From NCBI RefSeq assembly GCF_030296895.1, contig NZ_AP028022.1:744001-808000 (forward strand): a DNA stretch of 64,000 nucleotides, given 5' to 3'. The stretch comes from Helicobacter felistomachi (GTDB lineage: Bacteria > Campylobacterota > Campylobacteria > Campylobacterales > Helicobacteraceae). A model generated the notes under the pieces. It was given only the letters and a program-made list of their open reading frames with translations, was not told where the DNA came from and made no database searches. This document shows positions 36,458 through 44,595 of the stretch, in pieces. Made by a program: the position numbers and the translations under genes. How positions within the stretch are numbered: position 1 is the first letter of the stretch; every line of letters begins with the position of its first letter.

Positions 36458-38748
36458 TGCTGCTACACACCGCTCATTTGGCGCATTTTTTAGACATCTC
36501 TCATGTATCTATCCCTACCCTATGCACGGACTTAAGCCGCATCGGTTTAGAAGTGGAAGGAGCGCACCCCTTTGATTTGTCTGAAAAGGTCGTGGTGGCT
36601 AAAGTGCTCTCTAAAGCCAAACACCCCAACGCCGAAAAGTTAAGCGTTTGCCAAGTGGATAGCGGCAATGGGGTTTTACAAATCGTGTGTGGGGCGAAAA
36701 ATGTAGAGGCGGGGCAGTTTGTGGCTCTAGCCCTAGAGGGAGCGCATTTGTCCGCTTGTGATCTTGCCATCAAACCCAGCACGCTAAGGGGCGTAGAAAG
36801 TTTTGGCATGCTTTGCTCTGCACTTGAGCTAGGGTTGCCTAAACTTGAAGAGGGGATTTTGGTGCTAGATCGTAGCATCAACGCTGATAAACCCTTAAAA
36901 CTTGGCACACCTTTAAAAGAGTTGCCCTTTTTTCAAGGCACGCTTTTAGACATTGGTTTAACCCCCAACCGGGGCGATTGTGCCAGCGTTTTGGGCGTGG
37001 CTAGAGAAATTGCCGCCTTGTATGGTTTAAAGCCAAACACCCCAAGCACAAAAGCCCCCACAAATAAGCCCGCCTTAAAGTTAGAGAAAAGCACCAAGCA
37101 CTTAGCCCTAGCTTACGCCCACTTTAACGTCCCTAGCCTAAACCTGTCTCTAGAAATGCGCCTTACTTTGGCGTTGCAAAACTCTTTAGGTAAAGACCCT
37201 CTAGACAATCTCTTGGCCTATGTAACTCATCTTAGTGGGGTTATCTTGCACGCCTACCCAACGACTGAGTTAGAAATCAAGGAGGACAAACTAGGCTTTG
37301 TCAAAGCCTACTCTCAAGACACAGAACTTAGCAACATCGCCTTTAACCCCCCCAAAAATATGGGGTTAAATGCCTTGATTGAGGCAAGCTTTTTAGACCC
37401 CAACTATGTGGCCACCCGCTTAAGCACCCACGCCCCCAAACACGCCCCCAGTTTGACCCAGCGCACCACAAGGGGGAGCGAGCCACAGGTCCTGCTAGGC
37501 CTTGCCCTCTTGCAAGAGGCACTAACAACCTTAAACGCCCCCGCTTTGGAGTGGGAGAGTTTTTACAGCGGACTTGAGGCAAAGCGCATAGAGTTTGGTT
37601 TAACCGACATCGTGCGCTTATTGGGGCTTGAAATTTCTAGTGCTAAAGTTCACGGCATCTTAGAGGGGCTAGGCTTTGGGGTGCAAGTTACAGATGGGCA
37701 TTTTAGCGTGCAAGTGCCCCTATTTCGGCACGACATCGCCGACATCGCCGACATCGCCGAAGAGGTCTTGCGCTTTGTGGGGATTGAAAACATCCCCTCT
37801 GCTCTGCTTGATCTAAACGAACAAACCAGCCACAACCCCCACTACACCCGCCACTGCTTTGAGCGCACACTCGCCACCAAAGCCCTAAGCTTAGGTTTTA
37901 AAGAAGTCGTGCATTATCTCTTTGCCAAAAAAGAAACCCTAGAAAAGCTCGGCTACCCCACCCTAAAAGACTCCTTGGACTTGCAAAATCCGATCAACAG
38001 CGACTTTAACACCCTACGCACTTCCTTAATCCCCGGGCTTTTGCAAGCGGTGGCGCACAATAAAAACTTAGGCTTTAGGGGTGTGGCGTTGTTTGAGCTA
38101 GGCAGTGTTTATAGTGCCAACAGAGAAGAGGCGCAAAGTTTGGCTTTTATTGCCAGTGGGCTTAAAGACCTGCCCCACTACCCCCACCCAAAGGGCACTC
38201 AGTGGGATTTCTACAACTTTGCTACCAATCTTAGCCAAATTCTAGGTAGCTTTTGCCTGCAATCCATAAGCCCCACAGAGCAAGAAGCCCAGCCCTATTT
38301 AAGCACCGCCTACCACCCACATGCGAGCGCATGGATTGTTGTGGGAGGACAGAAAGTGGGGGTCATCGGAGCCATTAATCCTATTTTGGTGCAAGAGGGG
38401 GATTTGCTAGCGGGCTTTATGGCAGAAGTTCAGGGCAACGCCTTAAGCCCCAAGCCCTACAAGGCCAAAGAGTTTTTTAAACTCCCCACCAGCTTTAGGG
38501 ATTTGACCTTGATTTTAGACAAAGATTGCCCTTTTAATGCCCTGCAAGAGGCACTCTTTGAGGCGAACATCCCCCATTTACAAGAGGTCATCGCCCTTGA
38601 CCTTTACCCTGAAAATGCAAACCAAATCGCTCTTAGTGTGCGCCTAAAAATCCAGTCTAACACCGCCCTAACCGACCATGAGTTGCAAGAAGTGGTGCAA
38701 GAGGCGTTGAGCGTGCTTGAAACACGCTTAGGGGCTAAACTCAAATGA
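36457..38748 (+). CDS. pheT: Phenylalanyl-tRNA synthetase beta subunit
   Basis: This 763-residue subunit has an N-terminal EMAP-like tRNA-binding domain (VAKVLSKAKHPNAEKLSVCQVD), B3/B4 editing domain, B5 domain and the C-terminal ferredoxin-like anticodon-binding domain (SFRDLTLILDKD). In the B5 motif the Asp-Ile-Ala unit is encoded three times by an exact 9-bp tandem repeat at 37732-37758. The motif length is normal, so the repeat is not an insertion. The stop overlaps the aroA start by 4 nt (ATGA). Confidence 0.96.
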   Translation: MLLHTAHLAHFLDISHVSIPTLCTDLSRIGLEVEGAHPFDLSEKVVVAKVLSKAKHPNAEKLSVCQVDSGNGVLQIVCGAKNVEAGQFVALALEGAHLSACDLAIKPSTLRGVESFGMLCSALELGLPKLEEGILVLDRSINADKPLKLGTPLKELPFFQGTLLDIGLTPNRGDCASVLGVAREIAALYGLKPNTPSTKAPTNKPALKLEKSTKHLALAYAHFNVPSLNLSLEMRLTLALQNSLGKDPLDNLLAYVTHLSGVILHAYPTTELEIKEDKLGFVKAYSQDTELSNIAFNPPKNMGLNALIEASFLDPNYVATRLSTHAPKHAPSLTQRTTRGSEPQVLLGLALLQEALTTLNAPALEWESFYSGLEAKRIEFGLTDIVRLLGLEISSAKVHGILEGLGFGVQVTDGHFSVQVPLFRHDIADIADIAEEVLRFVGIENIPSALLDLNEQTSHNPHYTRHCFERTLATKALSLGFKEVVHYLFAKKETLEKLGYPTLKDSLDLQNPINSDFNTLRTSLIPGLLQAVAHNKNLGFRGVALFELGSVYSANREEAQSLAFIASGLKDLPHYPHPKGTQWDFYNFATNLSQILGSFCLQSISPTEQEAQPYLSTAYHPHASAWIVVGGQKVGVIGAINPILVQEGDLLAGFMAEVQGNALSPKPYKAKEFFKLPTSFRDLTLILDKDCPFNALQEALFEANIPHLQEVIALDLYPENANQIALSVRLKIQSNTALTDHELQEVVQEALSVLETRLGAKLK
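37732..37758 (+). repeat. Exact 9-bp tandem repeat, three copies, inside pheT
   Basis: GACATCGCC is present three times in a row in the reading frame and encodes Asp-Ile-Ala three times. In-frame gain or loss of a copy would change the protein by three residues. Confidence 0.9.
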
Positions 38749-40038
38749 AGCTAGAAATCAAACCCGCCAAGCCTTTTAGTTTAGAATTGGAGGGCTTGCC
38801 TGCGGATAAATCTTTGAGCCATCGGGCGTTGATTTTTGCCCTTCTTGGTGAGAAACCTTGTTTTGTCGAAAACTTCTTGCAAGGGGCAGATTGCTTGAGT
38901 ACACTAAATATCGTTAAAACGCTCGGGCTCAAAGTGCAAAAACAGGGCGCAAACCGCCTTAAACTCACCCCCCCCAAGAAGTTTTTACACTTCAATGAGC
39001 CCACCAAACCCCTAAATTGCAACAACTCGGGCACGAGCATGCGTCTATTTAGTGGGTTACTTAGCAGCAGCCAACATCTGCAAAACCACTATATCCTCGT
39101 GGGGGACAAGTCTTTAAGCCAACGGCCGATGGGTAGAGTGATAAAACCCCTAGAGCAAATGGGGGCAAAAATCCACGCAAGGGCACAAAACTTCGCCCCC
39201 TTAAGTGTGCTAAATAGCCCTTTAAAGGGCTTAGATTATGCCAGCCCCATTGCCTCCGCTCAAGTCAAAAGTGCCCTGCTCTTAGCTGCCCTGCAAGCCA
39301 AAGACCCTCTAAACTTCAGCGAGCCGCATTTAAGCAGAGATCACAGCGAAAGGGCTCTGCTCGCTCTAGGCGCGCCCATCAAAATCACCTCCTAAACTCA
39401 TCCTAGAGCCTTTACAAAAACCCCTGGAGTCCTTTTCATGGCACATCCCCACCGATCCCTCTAGTGCCTTTTACTTCGCCCTAGCGGTTGTGTTAGTGCC
39501 AAAAAGCTCAGTGCTCTTAAAGGGGGTGCTCTTAAACCCTAGCCGCATAGAAGCCTTTAAAGTTTTGGAGCAAATGGGCGCAAAGGTGCATTATGAGTTA
39601 AAAGGGCAAATGGGGGCAGAGCCTGTGGGCGACATTTATATCCAGCATAGCCCCCTAAAGGCGGTTACGATTAGCAAGAACATCGCCAGCTTGATTGACG
39701 AACTGCCCGCTTTGGCGGTGGCTATGGCGGTAGCAAGCGGAGTGAGCGTGGTGCATAATGCGAAAGAGTTACGCTTTAAAGAGAGCGATCGCATCGCCAC
39801 GACCCTAGCCAACCTGGAAAAATTAGGGATTGAGTGCCACGCCCTAGAGGACGGCTTTCAAATCAAAGGGGGTGCTTTCAAACGCCCCAAAGAGCCTTTA
39901 GAGAGCTTTAAAGACCACCGCATTGCGCTTAGTTTTGCTATGGCACTCTTGGCCTGCGGGGGAGCTTTAGAGGGGGTAGAGTGCGTGGCAGTTTCGTTTC
40001 CTCATTTTTTAGACCTATTGAAACGCATCGTTGCTTAG
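38745..40038 (+). CDS. aroA: EPSP synthase AroA, frameshifted as written
   Basis: This is the sixth enzyme of the shikimate pathway, joining PEP to shikimate-3-phosphate. The first half has PADKSLSHRALIFALL and the signature NSGTSMRLFSGLL. The second half has RFKESDRIATTLANLE and the active-site SFKDHRIALSFAMALLACGG. The frame shifts once, at about 39385-39396: deleting one base near ACCTCC-TAA joins PIKIT to KLILEPLQKPLES and gives about 430 residues. This site is not a long run of one base, unlike the other breaks in the window. Because the enzyme is a core biosynthetic one, a sequencing error is the favoured reading. The ATG overlaps pheT by 4 nt. Confidence 0.88.
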
Positions 40039-40122
40039 GGCTTGACAATCTGCTAGAGTGTGCTAAGATGTTTAAGAGGGGTTCATCAAGGCGTGTTGCG
40101 CACAATAAGAAAAGGAAAAAAG

Positions 40123-40800
40123 ATGAAAAAAGTGTTGGTGATTGTAACCAATGTTTCCAAGTATCCTAACGATGAAAGGCCCACAGGTTTGTGGTTCAGT
40201 GAAGCTGTGCACTTTGTCCATGAGATTGAAAAGGCTGGCTATTCTATCGACTACGCTAGCCCCAAAGGCGGTTATACACCCATTGATCCACATAGCCTAG
40301 AAAGGGATGCCATGAGTTCTGTGGATTGGCAGTACTACACTAATCAAGCCTTTATGGATTTGTTGGGGCATACACTCCCCGTGTCTGCACTCGATCCTAA
40401 GGATTATGTTGCCATTTACTACACCGGAGGGCATGGCGTGGTTTGGGACTTTCCAGACAATGTGGCATTGGCCCAAGTCGCCCTAGACATTTACAACAAT
40501 GGGGGTGTGGTGTCCTCTGTTTGCCACGGCGCGGCAGGGCTGTTGAACATCCAAAACAAAGATGGGAGTTACTTGATCGCAGGCAAAAGGGTGACCGGGT
40601 TTTCTAACACGGAGGAGCAGGCGGTGCAATTAGACAAGCTTGTCCCCTATTTGACCGAAGATGCGCTCATCGCAAGGGGGGCTAAATATGAAAAAGCGGC
40701 GGATTGGGCCCCCTTTGCCCTCACGGACCGGCGCATCGTTACGGGGCAAAACCCCGCCTCAGGAGCTTTAGTGGCTCAACAAGTTTTGGAGTTGCTCTAA
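40123..40800 (+). CDS. DJ-1/PfpI superfamily protein, Hsp31-like
   Basis: This 225-residue protein of the class I glutamine amidotransferase-like fold has the nucleophile elbow VSSVCHGAAGL with C134-H135 and an acidic residue in the TGLWFSEAVH stretch near the N-terminus, as in Hsp31/HchA-type deglycases and chaperones. It may repair glyoxal-modified proteins or act as a holding chaperone; which one is not decidable from sequence. The ATG at 40123 (AAAAGGAAAAAAG upstream) is preferred over an in-frame upstream start. It lies between aroA and ispH. Confidence 0.82.
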   Translation: MKKVLVIVTNVSKYPNDERPTGLWFSEAVHFVHEIEKAGYSIDYASPKGGYTPIDPHSLERDAMSSVDWQYYTNQAFMDLLGHTLPVSALDPKDYVAIYYTGGHGVVWDFPDNVALAQVALDIYNNGGVVSSVCHGAAGLLNIQNKDGSYLIAGKRVTGFSNTEEQAVQLDKLVPYLTEDALIARGAKYEKAADWAPFALTDRRIVTGQNPASGALVAQQVLELL

Positions 40801-40828
40801 ACTTTAGGGTTATCATGGAGGAATGCCC

Positions 40829-41653
40829 ATGCAAGTGAAAATGGCAAAGAATTACGGCTTTTGCTTTGGCGTGAAAAGGGCGATTGAGATCGCCCAAAAA
40901 AATAAAAACAGCCTCACGCTAGGCTCGCTCATCCACAACCCTAAAGAGATCAAGCGCCTGGAGCAAGACTACAATGTGCGGGTGCAAGAGGAGGTACAGA
41001 GCGTGCAGGCAGATAAGAGCGTCATCATCCGCACGCATGGCATCCCCAAAAATGACCTAGCCTTACTTAAGAACAAGGGAGCGCACATCATTGACGCGAC
41101 CTGCCCCTATGTCATCAAGCCCCAGCAGATCGTGGAGAAAATGAGTGCTAAAGGGTATCAAATTGTGATCTTTGGGGATGCGAATCACCCCGAGGTCAAG
41201 GGGGTCATCAGCTACTCCAGCACCCCCCCTTTGATTGTCAATTCCTTAGAGGAATTGCAGGATCAAAACCTATCTAAAAGGGTGGCTCTAGTGTCGCAGA
41301 CCACCAAACAAACCCCCAAACTCTTAGAGATCGCAAGTTTTCTCATCACCCGTTGTGCTGAGGTGCGGATTTTCAACACCATTTGCAACGCCACCTTTGA
41401 CAACCAAGAGGCGGTGAGGGAGCTAAGCCAAGAAGTGGATATTATGGTGATTGTGGGGGGCAAGACCTCCTCCAACACCAAACAGCTTTTTAACATCGCT
41501 AAAGAGTTTTGCAAAGACAGCTATTTAGTGGAGGACCTTAACGACCTTGAAGAGTCGTGGTTTAGCGGTAAAACCCTCTGTGGCATCAGCGCAGGTGCCT
41601 CTACTCCCGGGTGGATCATCAAGGGGGTCAGAGAAAAAATTTTAGGATTTTAG
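40829..41653 (+). CDS. ispH: 4-hydroxy-3-methylbut-2-enyl diphosphate reductase IspH
   Basis: This 274-residue enzyme makes IPP and DMAPP, the last step of the non-mevalonate isoprenoid pathway. The three cysteines that hold its 4Fe-4S cluster are in GFCFGVKRA, DATCPYV and FNTICNATFDNQEAV, and the active-site Glu and Ser/Thr region GKTSSNTKQL is present. ATG 40829 has GGAGG about 7 nt upstream; ATG 40823 is too close to it. ispG of the same pathway lies elsewhere in the window (51212-52297). Confidence 0.95.
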   Translation: MQVKMAKNYGFCFGVKRAIEIAQKNKNSLTLGSLIHNPKEIKRLEQDYNVRVQEEVQSVQADKSVIIRTHGIPKNDLALLKNKGAHIIDATCPYVIKPQQIVEKMSAKGYQIVIFGDANHPEVKGVISYSSTPPLIVNSLEELQDQNLSKRVALVSQTTKQTPKLLEIASFLITRCAEVRIFNTICNATFDNQEAVRELSQEVDIMVIVGGKTSSNTKQLFNIAKEFCKDSYLVEDLNDLEESWFSGKTLCGISAGASTPGWIIKGVREKILGF

Positions 41654-41661
41654 TGGGAGGC

Positions 41662-41914
41662 GTGGATAAAAGCCAAATCGTGATCCAAAGAAATTCGTTT
41701 TATTTTTCTAACGCCGCGTTTGAGGAGCAATACGAGGCAGGCACGCTGCATTGCCTAAAAACCTTGTTGCTCAATTTACAAAATGAAGTCCAAAACAGGG
41801 GGTGTAAGAGGAAATTTTTATGGCCTTTGGCTTCAATATGCCATGCCGTTAAAAGCATTGGGGGTTAAGGCCCTTAACGCTGCAAAAACACGGATGACGC
41901 CCCATACACTATAA
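41662..41914 (+). CDS. Small unknown protein, frameshifted as written
   Basis: A GTG at 41662, preceded by GGGAGG, starts a frame that reads MDKSQIVIQRNSFYFSNAAF and then EQYEAGTLHCLKTLLLNLQN. At the G5 run 41798-41802, removing one G gives a continuation RGVRGNFYGLWLQYAMPLK to a stop at 41912-41914, about 83 residues in all. That tail has ordinary codon use, whereas the written frame (to 41868) ends in a basic, Cys-rich tail. I recognise no family. In H. pylori the next gene after ispH is rpsA, which is not here. Moderate confidence that it is a gene, low on function. Confidence 0.5.
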
Positions 41915-41964
41915 AAGACCACAAAAACAGCCACAAAAACAAAAAAGGAGGAAAAATCTAAAAG

Positions 41965-42055
41965 TGGCGGACAGGGAGGGATTCGAACCCTCGGTAACCT
42001 TGCGGCTACGCATCCTTAGCAGGGATGTGGTTTCAGCCAACTCACCCACCTGTCC
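41965..42055 (-). tRNA. tRNA-Ser (anticodon GCU)
   Basis: Read on the minus strand, the region folds as a class II tRNA. The acceptor stem GGACAGG pairs with CCTGTCC, then G and an encoded CCA. The anticodon stem CATCC/GGATG encloses the loop CTGCTAA, placing GCT at positions 34-36, which reads AGC and AGU serine codons. A long variable arm (GTAGCCGCAAGGTTAC) is present, and the T arm has GGTTCGAATCC. It is a single tRNA gene with no neighbours of its kind. Confidence 0.97.
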
Positions 42056-42141
42056 ACAAGCACAAAGGTTAATCTTAATCAAAAACAACTAAGATATAGC
42101 TTAATGTGTTAAAATAAACAAACTTTAAACAAAGGATCCAC

Positions 42142-42849
42142 ATGCTCACTTTTCAAACAATCGGGGTGATGGGTGCGATGGCTGAAGAAATCGCCCCACT
42201 TTTAGCAAAATTCCCCAAACACACAAGCGAAAACATCGGCAACAACACCTACTACCACCTACAGCTAGAAGGTCTAAACATTGTTTTGGCTTACAGCAAA
42301 ATAGGCAAGGTGCACGCTGCCACCACTGCCAGCACTTTAATTTTGCACCACTGCGTGCAAGCTCTCATATTTAGCGGTGTTGCTGGCGGATTAGCTCCAA
42401 ACTTAGCCATTAATGACCTGCTCTTAGCCACGAAGCTTTGCCAAGCCGACATTGACTTAACCCCCTTTAACCACCCTTTAGGCTTCATCCCTGAAAGCAG
42501 TGTGTTTGTGGAAAGCGACTCCCAATTAAATGCCCTAGCCAAAAGCGTGGCGCAAAATTTAAATATCCCCTTAAAAGAGGGCATCATCGCCACTTGCGAC
42601 CAATTTGTGAGCGACCCTGTACGTAAACAATCCTTCGTGCGGCATTTCGGGGCAAGTGTCGTAGAAATGGAGGGGGCGAGTTTGGGCTTTGTGTGCAGAG
42701 ATTTTAATGTCCCTTTTTGCGTGTTAAGGAGTGTGAGCGACACGGCAGATGGCGCAGCACCTGCGGATTTTGACGCGTTCTTGCACCAAAGCGCGCAGAT
42801 CAGTGCAGACTTTGTCTACGCCATGCTTAAAGAATTAGCCAAAAAATAA
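42142..42849 (+). CDS. mtnN: 5'-methylthioadenosine/S-adenosylhomocysteine nucleosidase
   Basis: This 235-residue enzyme is MTAN/Pfs. Key features are GVMGAMAEEIAPLL at the start, with the catalytic Glu, FSGVAGGLAP, VVEMEGASLGFVC (ribose-binding Met-Glu) and SVSDTADGAAPADF with the catalytic Asp. It cleaves MTA and SAH, and in Helicobacter also 6-amino-6-deoxyfutalosine of the alternative menaquinone pathway. A TAAAAT -10-like box lies at 42110-42115. Confidence 0.95.
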   Translation: MLTFQTIGVMGAMAEEIAPLLAKFPKHTSENIGNNTYYHLQLEGLNIVLAYSKIGKVHAATTASTLILHHCVQALIFSGVAGGLAPNLAINDLLLATKLCQADIDLTPFNHPLGFIPESSVFVESDSQLNALAKSVAQNLNIPLKEGIIATCDQFVSDPVRKQSFVRHFGASVVEMEGASLGFVCRDFNVPFCVLRSVSDTADGAAPADFDAFLHQSAQISADFVYAMLKELAKK

Positions 42850-42861
42850 AAGTTTATTTTT
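42842..42861 (+). terminator. Possible AT hairpin at the end of mtnN
   Basis: AAAAATAAA (42842-42850) and TTTATTTTT (42853-42861) are complementary, with AG between them. This makes a weak A/T stem running into a T-rich tail that includes the stop codon. It has no G/C pairs, so it is at best a weak terminator. Confidence 0.3.
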
Positions 42862-43209
42862 GTTATATGGTTGGGCGGAGCTCAAGAACTCATCTATGGG
42901 AGATAAAAGCCCCCTTCACTTTGATCTTTTTGAACACCATTGCAAAGTGTGGGTGCTCCGAGTAGGTGTCTAACAAGTCCTTTGTAGGTTGTAATGGGGC
43001 TTGCTAAGTTGGTGTTCGGGATAAATATGGGGCGCTCTATGGCGTTTGCAAAAAGTTTAAGATTTTAGAAAAGCCCAAATCTTTTTAGAAAAGCTCAAAT
43101 CTTGATAAAATCTAGGCTTGCCCTCAAGAGAGTTTAGTGGGTAAGCGTGGTGTTAAAAGTGGCTAGACTCAATGAAGGCATCTAAAAGCGGGGCAAACAT
43201 ACAAATCCT
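42850..43209. other. 360-nt region without a clear gene
   Basis: This gap lies between the convergent ends of mtnN (plus) and the polyferredoxin gene (minus). It holds a 20-bp tandem duplication (43063-43102) and, on the minus strand, a 56-codon stretch without stops (43064 down to 42894) that has no usable start codon and could be a gene remnant or chance. I recognise no RNA and no protein family. It looks like degraded or spacer DNA. Confidence 0.5.
43063..43102. repeat. Tandem duplication, 2 x 20 bp
   Basis: Two adjacent 20-bp units (43063-43082 and 43083-43102) differ at one base (C in the first, T in the second, inside AAGCYCAAATC). The unit is AT-rich. A recent duplication in non-coding DNA is the simplest explanation. 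Confidence 0.85.
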
Positions 43210-44586
43210 CTAGCGCAAAATGGCGGATATATCTATAATGTCCTCAAGCATGACCTTCACCTTGCAATCGGCACACACATACAAGCTCGCGATCCGGCGT
43301 TTGTCGCCTTGAAAACGCGGCTCCATGAATTTGGCGATTTTTAACACACTTTTGCTCGTCCCCATCGCCTTGCCACACATACGACAGGAAAATAAAGTGT
43401 CCTCAGCCATGAGCTGGGGGGTAAAGTAGCTAGGATTTAGGGCGATCCCGTCTCTTTCTAACTCTAGGCACTTCTCAGGGCATGTGGGTACACAGTAGCC
43501 ACAAGTGGTGCATAAAGACGGGTTAAAGAGCAGGCGGTAATTGTTGCCATCAATACTTAGAGCGTTGGTGTTGCACGCCCCCACACACGCCAAACACAGG
43601 GTGCAACTCTCAAAAATCTTAATATGCCCGTAGCGGATAAACGCCCCACAAGCCACTTGCCCGAAGTCGCCCTCTCCGACAATATGTGTCAGCCGTTTGG
43701 CAAAGAGATCGCGCTTGGTGTGTGTGGGCGTGGTGGGGGGGCTAAATTGGGTGTGCTCTAAAACTTGCGCTTGCTCTAGGCAGGTTTTGAGCTCGTCTAA
43801 ATCAAAGGCGCACAAGATCGCTGGTTGGCTGTAAATCTTTTCATAAATGCCATTGAGTAGGGTAATGCTCTCTAGCGTGCCGACACCCAGCTCTTTAGCA
43901 TACAACACCACCTGCGCCCCACTCTCTTGCAAGAGGGTGAGTAAATAGGTTTGCTCTAAGATATTGGCATTGAGGCTTAAGGGCAACACCTCTTTTTTAA
44001 GCGGGGTGGTGGGCAGGTCTATGTTTTTGTCTAGCACTAAAGGGATATAACCCTTGTAAAGTTTAGCAATGGCTTGCATGCACTCTAGGCTCAAAGCGTT
44101 GTAATGCAAGCTCCCACTCGGGCACACGGCAATGCACTTGCCACAATCGATGCAATCTTGTTGCTTGATCTCTAAATGGCGGTTGTCTAGGCACTCCAAC
44201 CCCTTAGATTTAGCAATTTCGGGGTCTAGTTTAGTGATGGCCAGCGTGGGGCACACCTCGCTGCATTTGCCGCAACACTCCACGCGCCGTTGGTGGTACT
44301 GACAAATTTGGGAGTTGTAGTTAAAAATTTCTGTCGTGGTGGGGGCGAAGTCAAATTGCAAGCCATGTACCTCGTAGAGTAGAGATAGGCTGCTGGCTAA
44401 CTCTAGGGGGCTTTGGGTGCTGTTTGCAATGAGAAAGTTAATTTCCAGCGCGACCCTCTTAGCCCCCTTCAAGGGCACATTACTCACCACACAATCTACG
44501 GGCGTGGGGGTGTCTTGCACCACGATGTGCTCGTGGGGAGCGACTAAAGGGTGCTTGGGGTCTTTGACATAGACAAACTCAAGCAT
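43210..44586 (-). CDS. Polyferredoxin-like protein with four [4Fe-4S] motifs and a C-terminal Cys-pair site
   Basis: This 458-residue soluble protein has four CxxC(x2)CxxxC-type iron-sulfur sites. Two are near the N-terminus (C104/105/108/112 and C145/148/151/155). Two are in the C-terminal third (C328/331/334/338 and C359/362/365/369). C401/C404 and C438/C441 form a zinc-ribbon-like pair. The region between residues 165 and 320 has no cysteine cluster and may be a separate domain. It resembles the multi-ferredoxin proteins of Campylobacterota of unknown role, probably in electron transfer. It lies downstream of csd6 with a 9-nt gap. Confidence 0.75.
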   Translation of the reverse strand: MLEFVYVKDPKHPLVAPHEHIVVQDTPTPVDCVVSNVPLKGAKRVALEINFLIANSTQSPLELASSLSLLYEVHGLQFDFAPTTTEIFNYNSQICQYHQRRVECCGKCSEVCPTLAITKLDPEIAKSKGLECLDNRHLEIKQQDCIDCGKCIAVCPSGSLHYNALSLECMQAIAKLYKGYIPLVLDKNIDLPTTPLKKEVLPLSLNANILEQTYLLTLLQESGAQVVLYAKELGVGTLESITLLNGIYEKIYSQPAILCAFDLDELKTCLEQAQVLEHTQFSPPTTPTHTKRDLFAKRLTHIVGEGDFGQVACGAFIRYGHIKIFESCTLCLACVGACNTNALSIDGNNYRLLFNPSLCTTCGYCVPTCPEKCLELERDGIALNPSYFTPQLMAEDTLFSCRMCGKAMGTSKSVLKIAKFMEPRFQGDKRRIASLYVCADCKVKVMLEDIIDISAILR

Positions 44587-44595
44587 GCGCTAGGG

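Noticed and set aside
37732-37758. 9-bp triple repeat in pheT as a possible contingency locus
   Set aside because: The B5 motif has its usual length with three units, and each unit is nine bases, so changes would keep the frame. It is probably just a coding coincidence.
42291-42743. 150-codon minus-strand frame opposite mtnN
   Set aside because: mtnN is a complete recognisable enzyme, so the opposite frame is a shadow.
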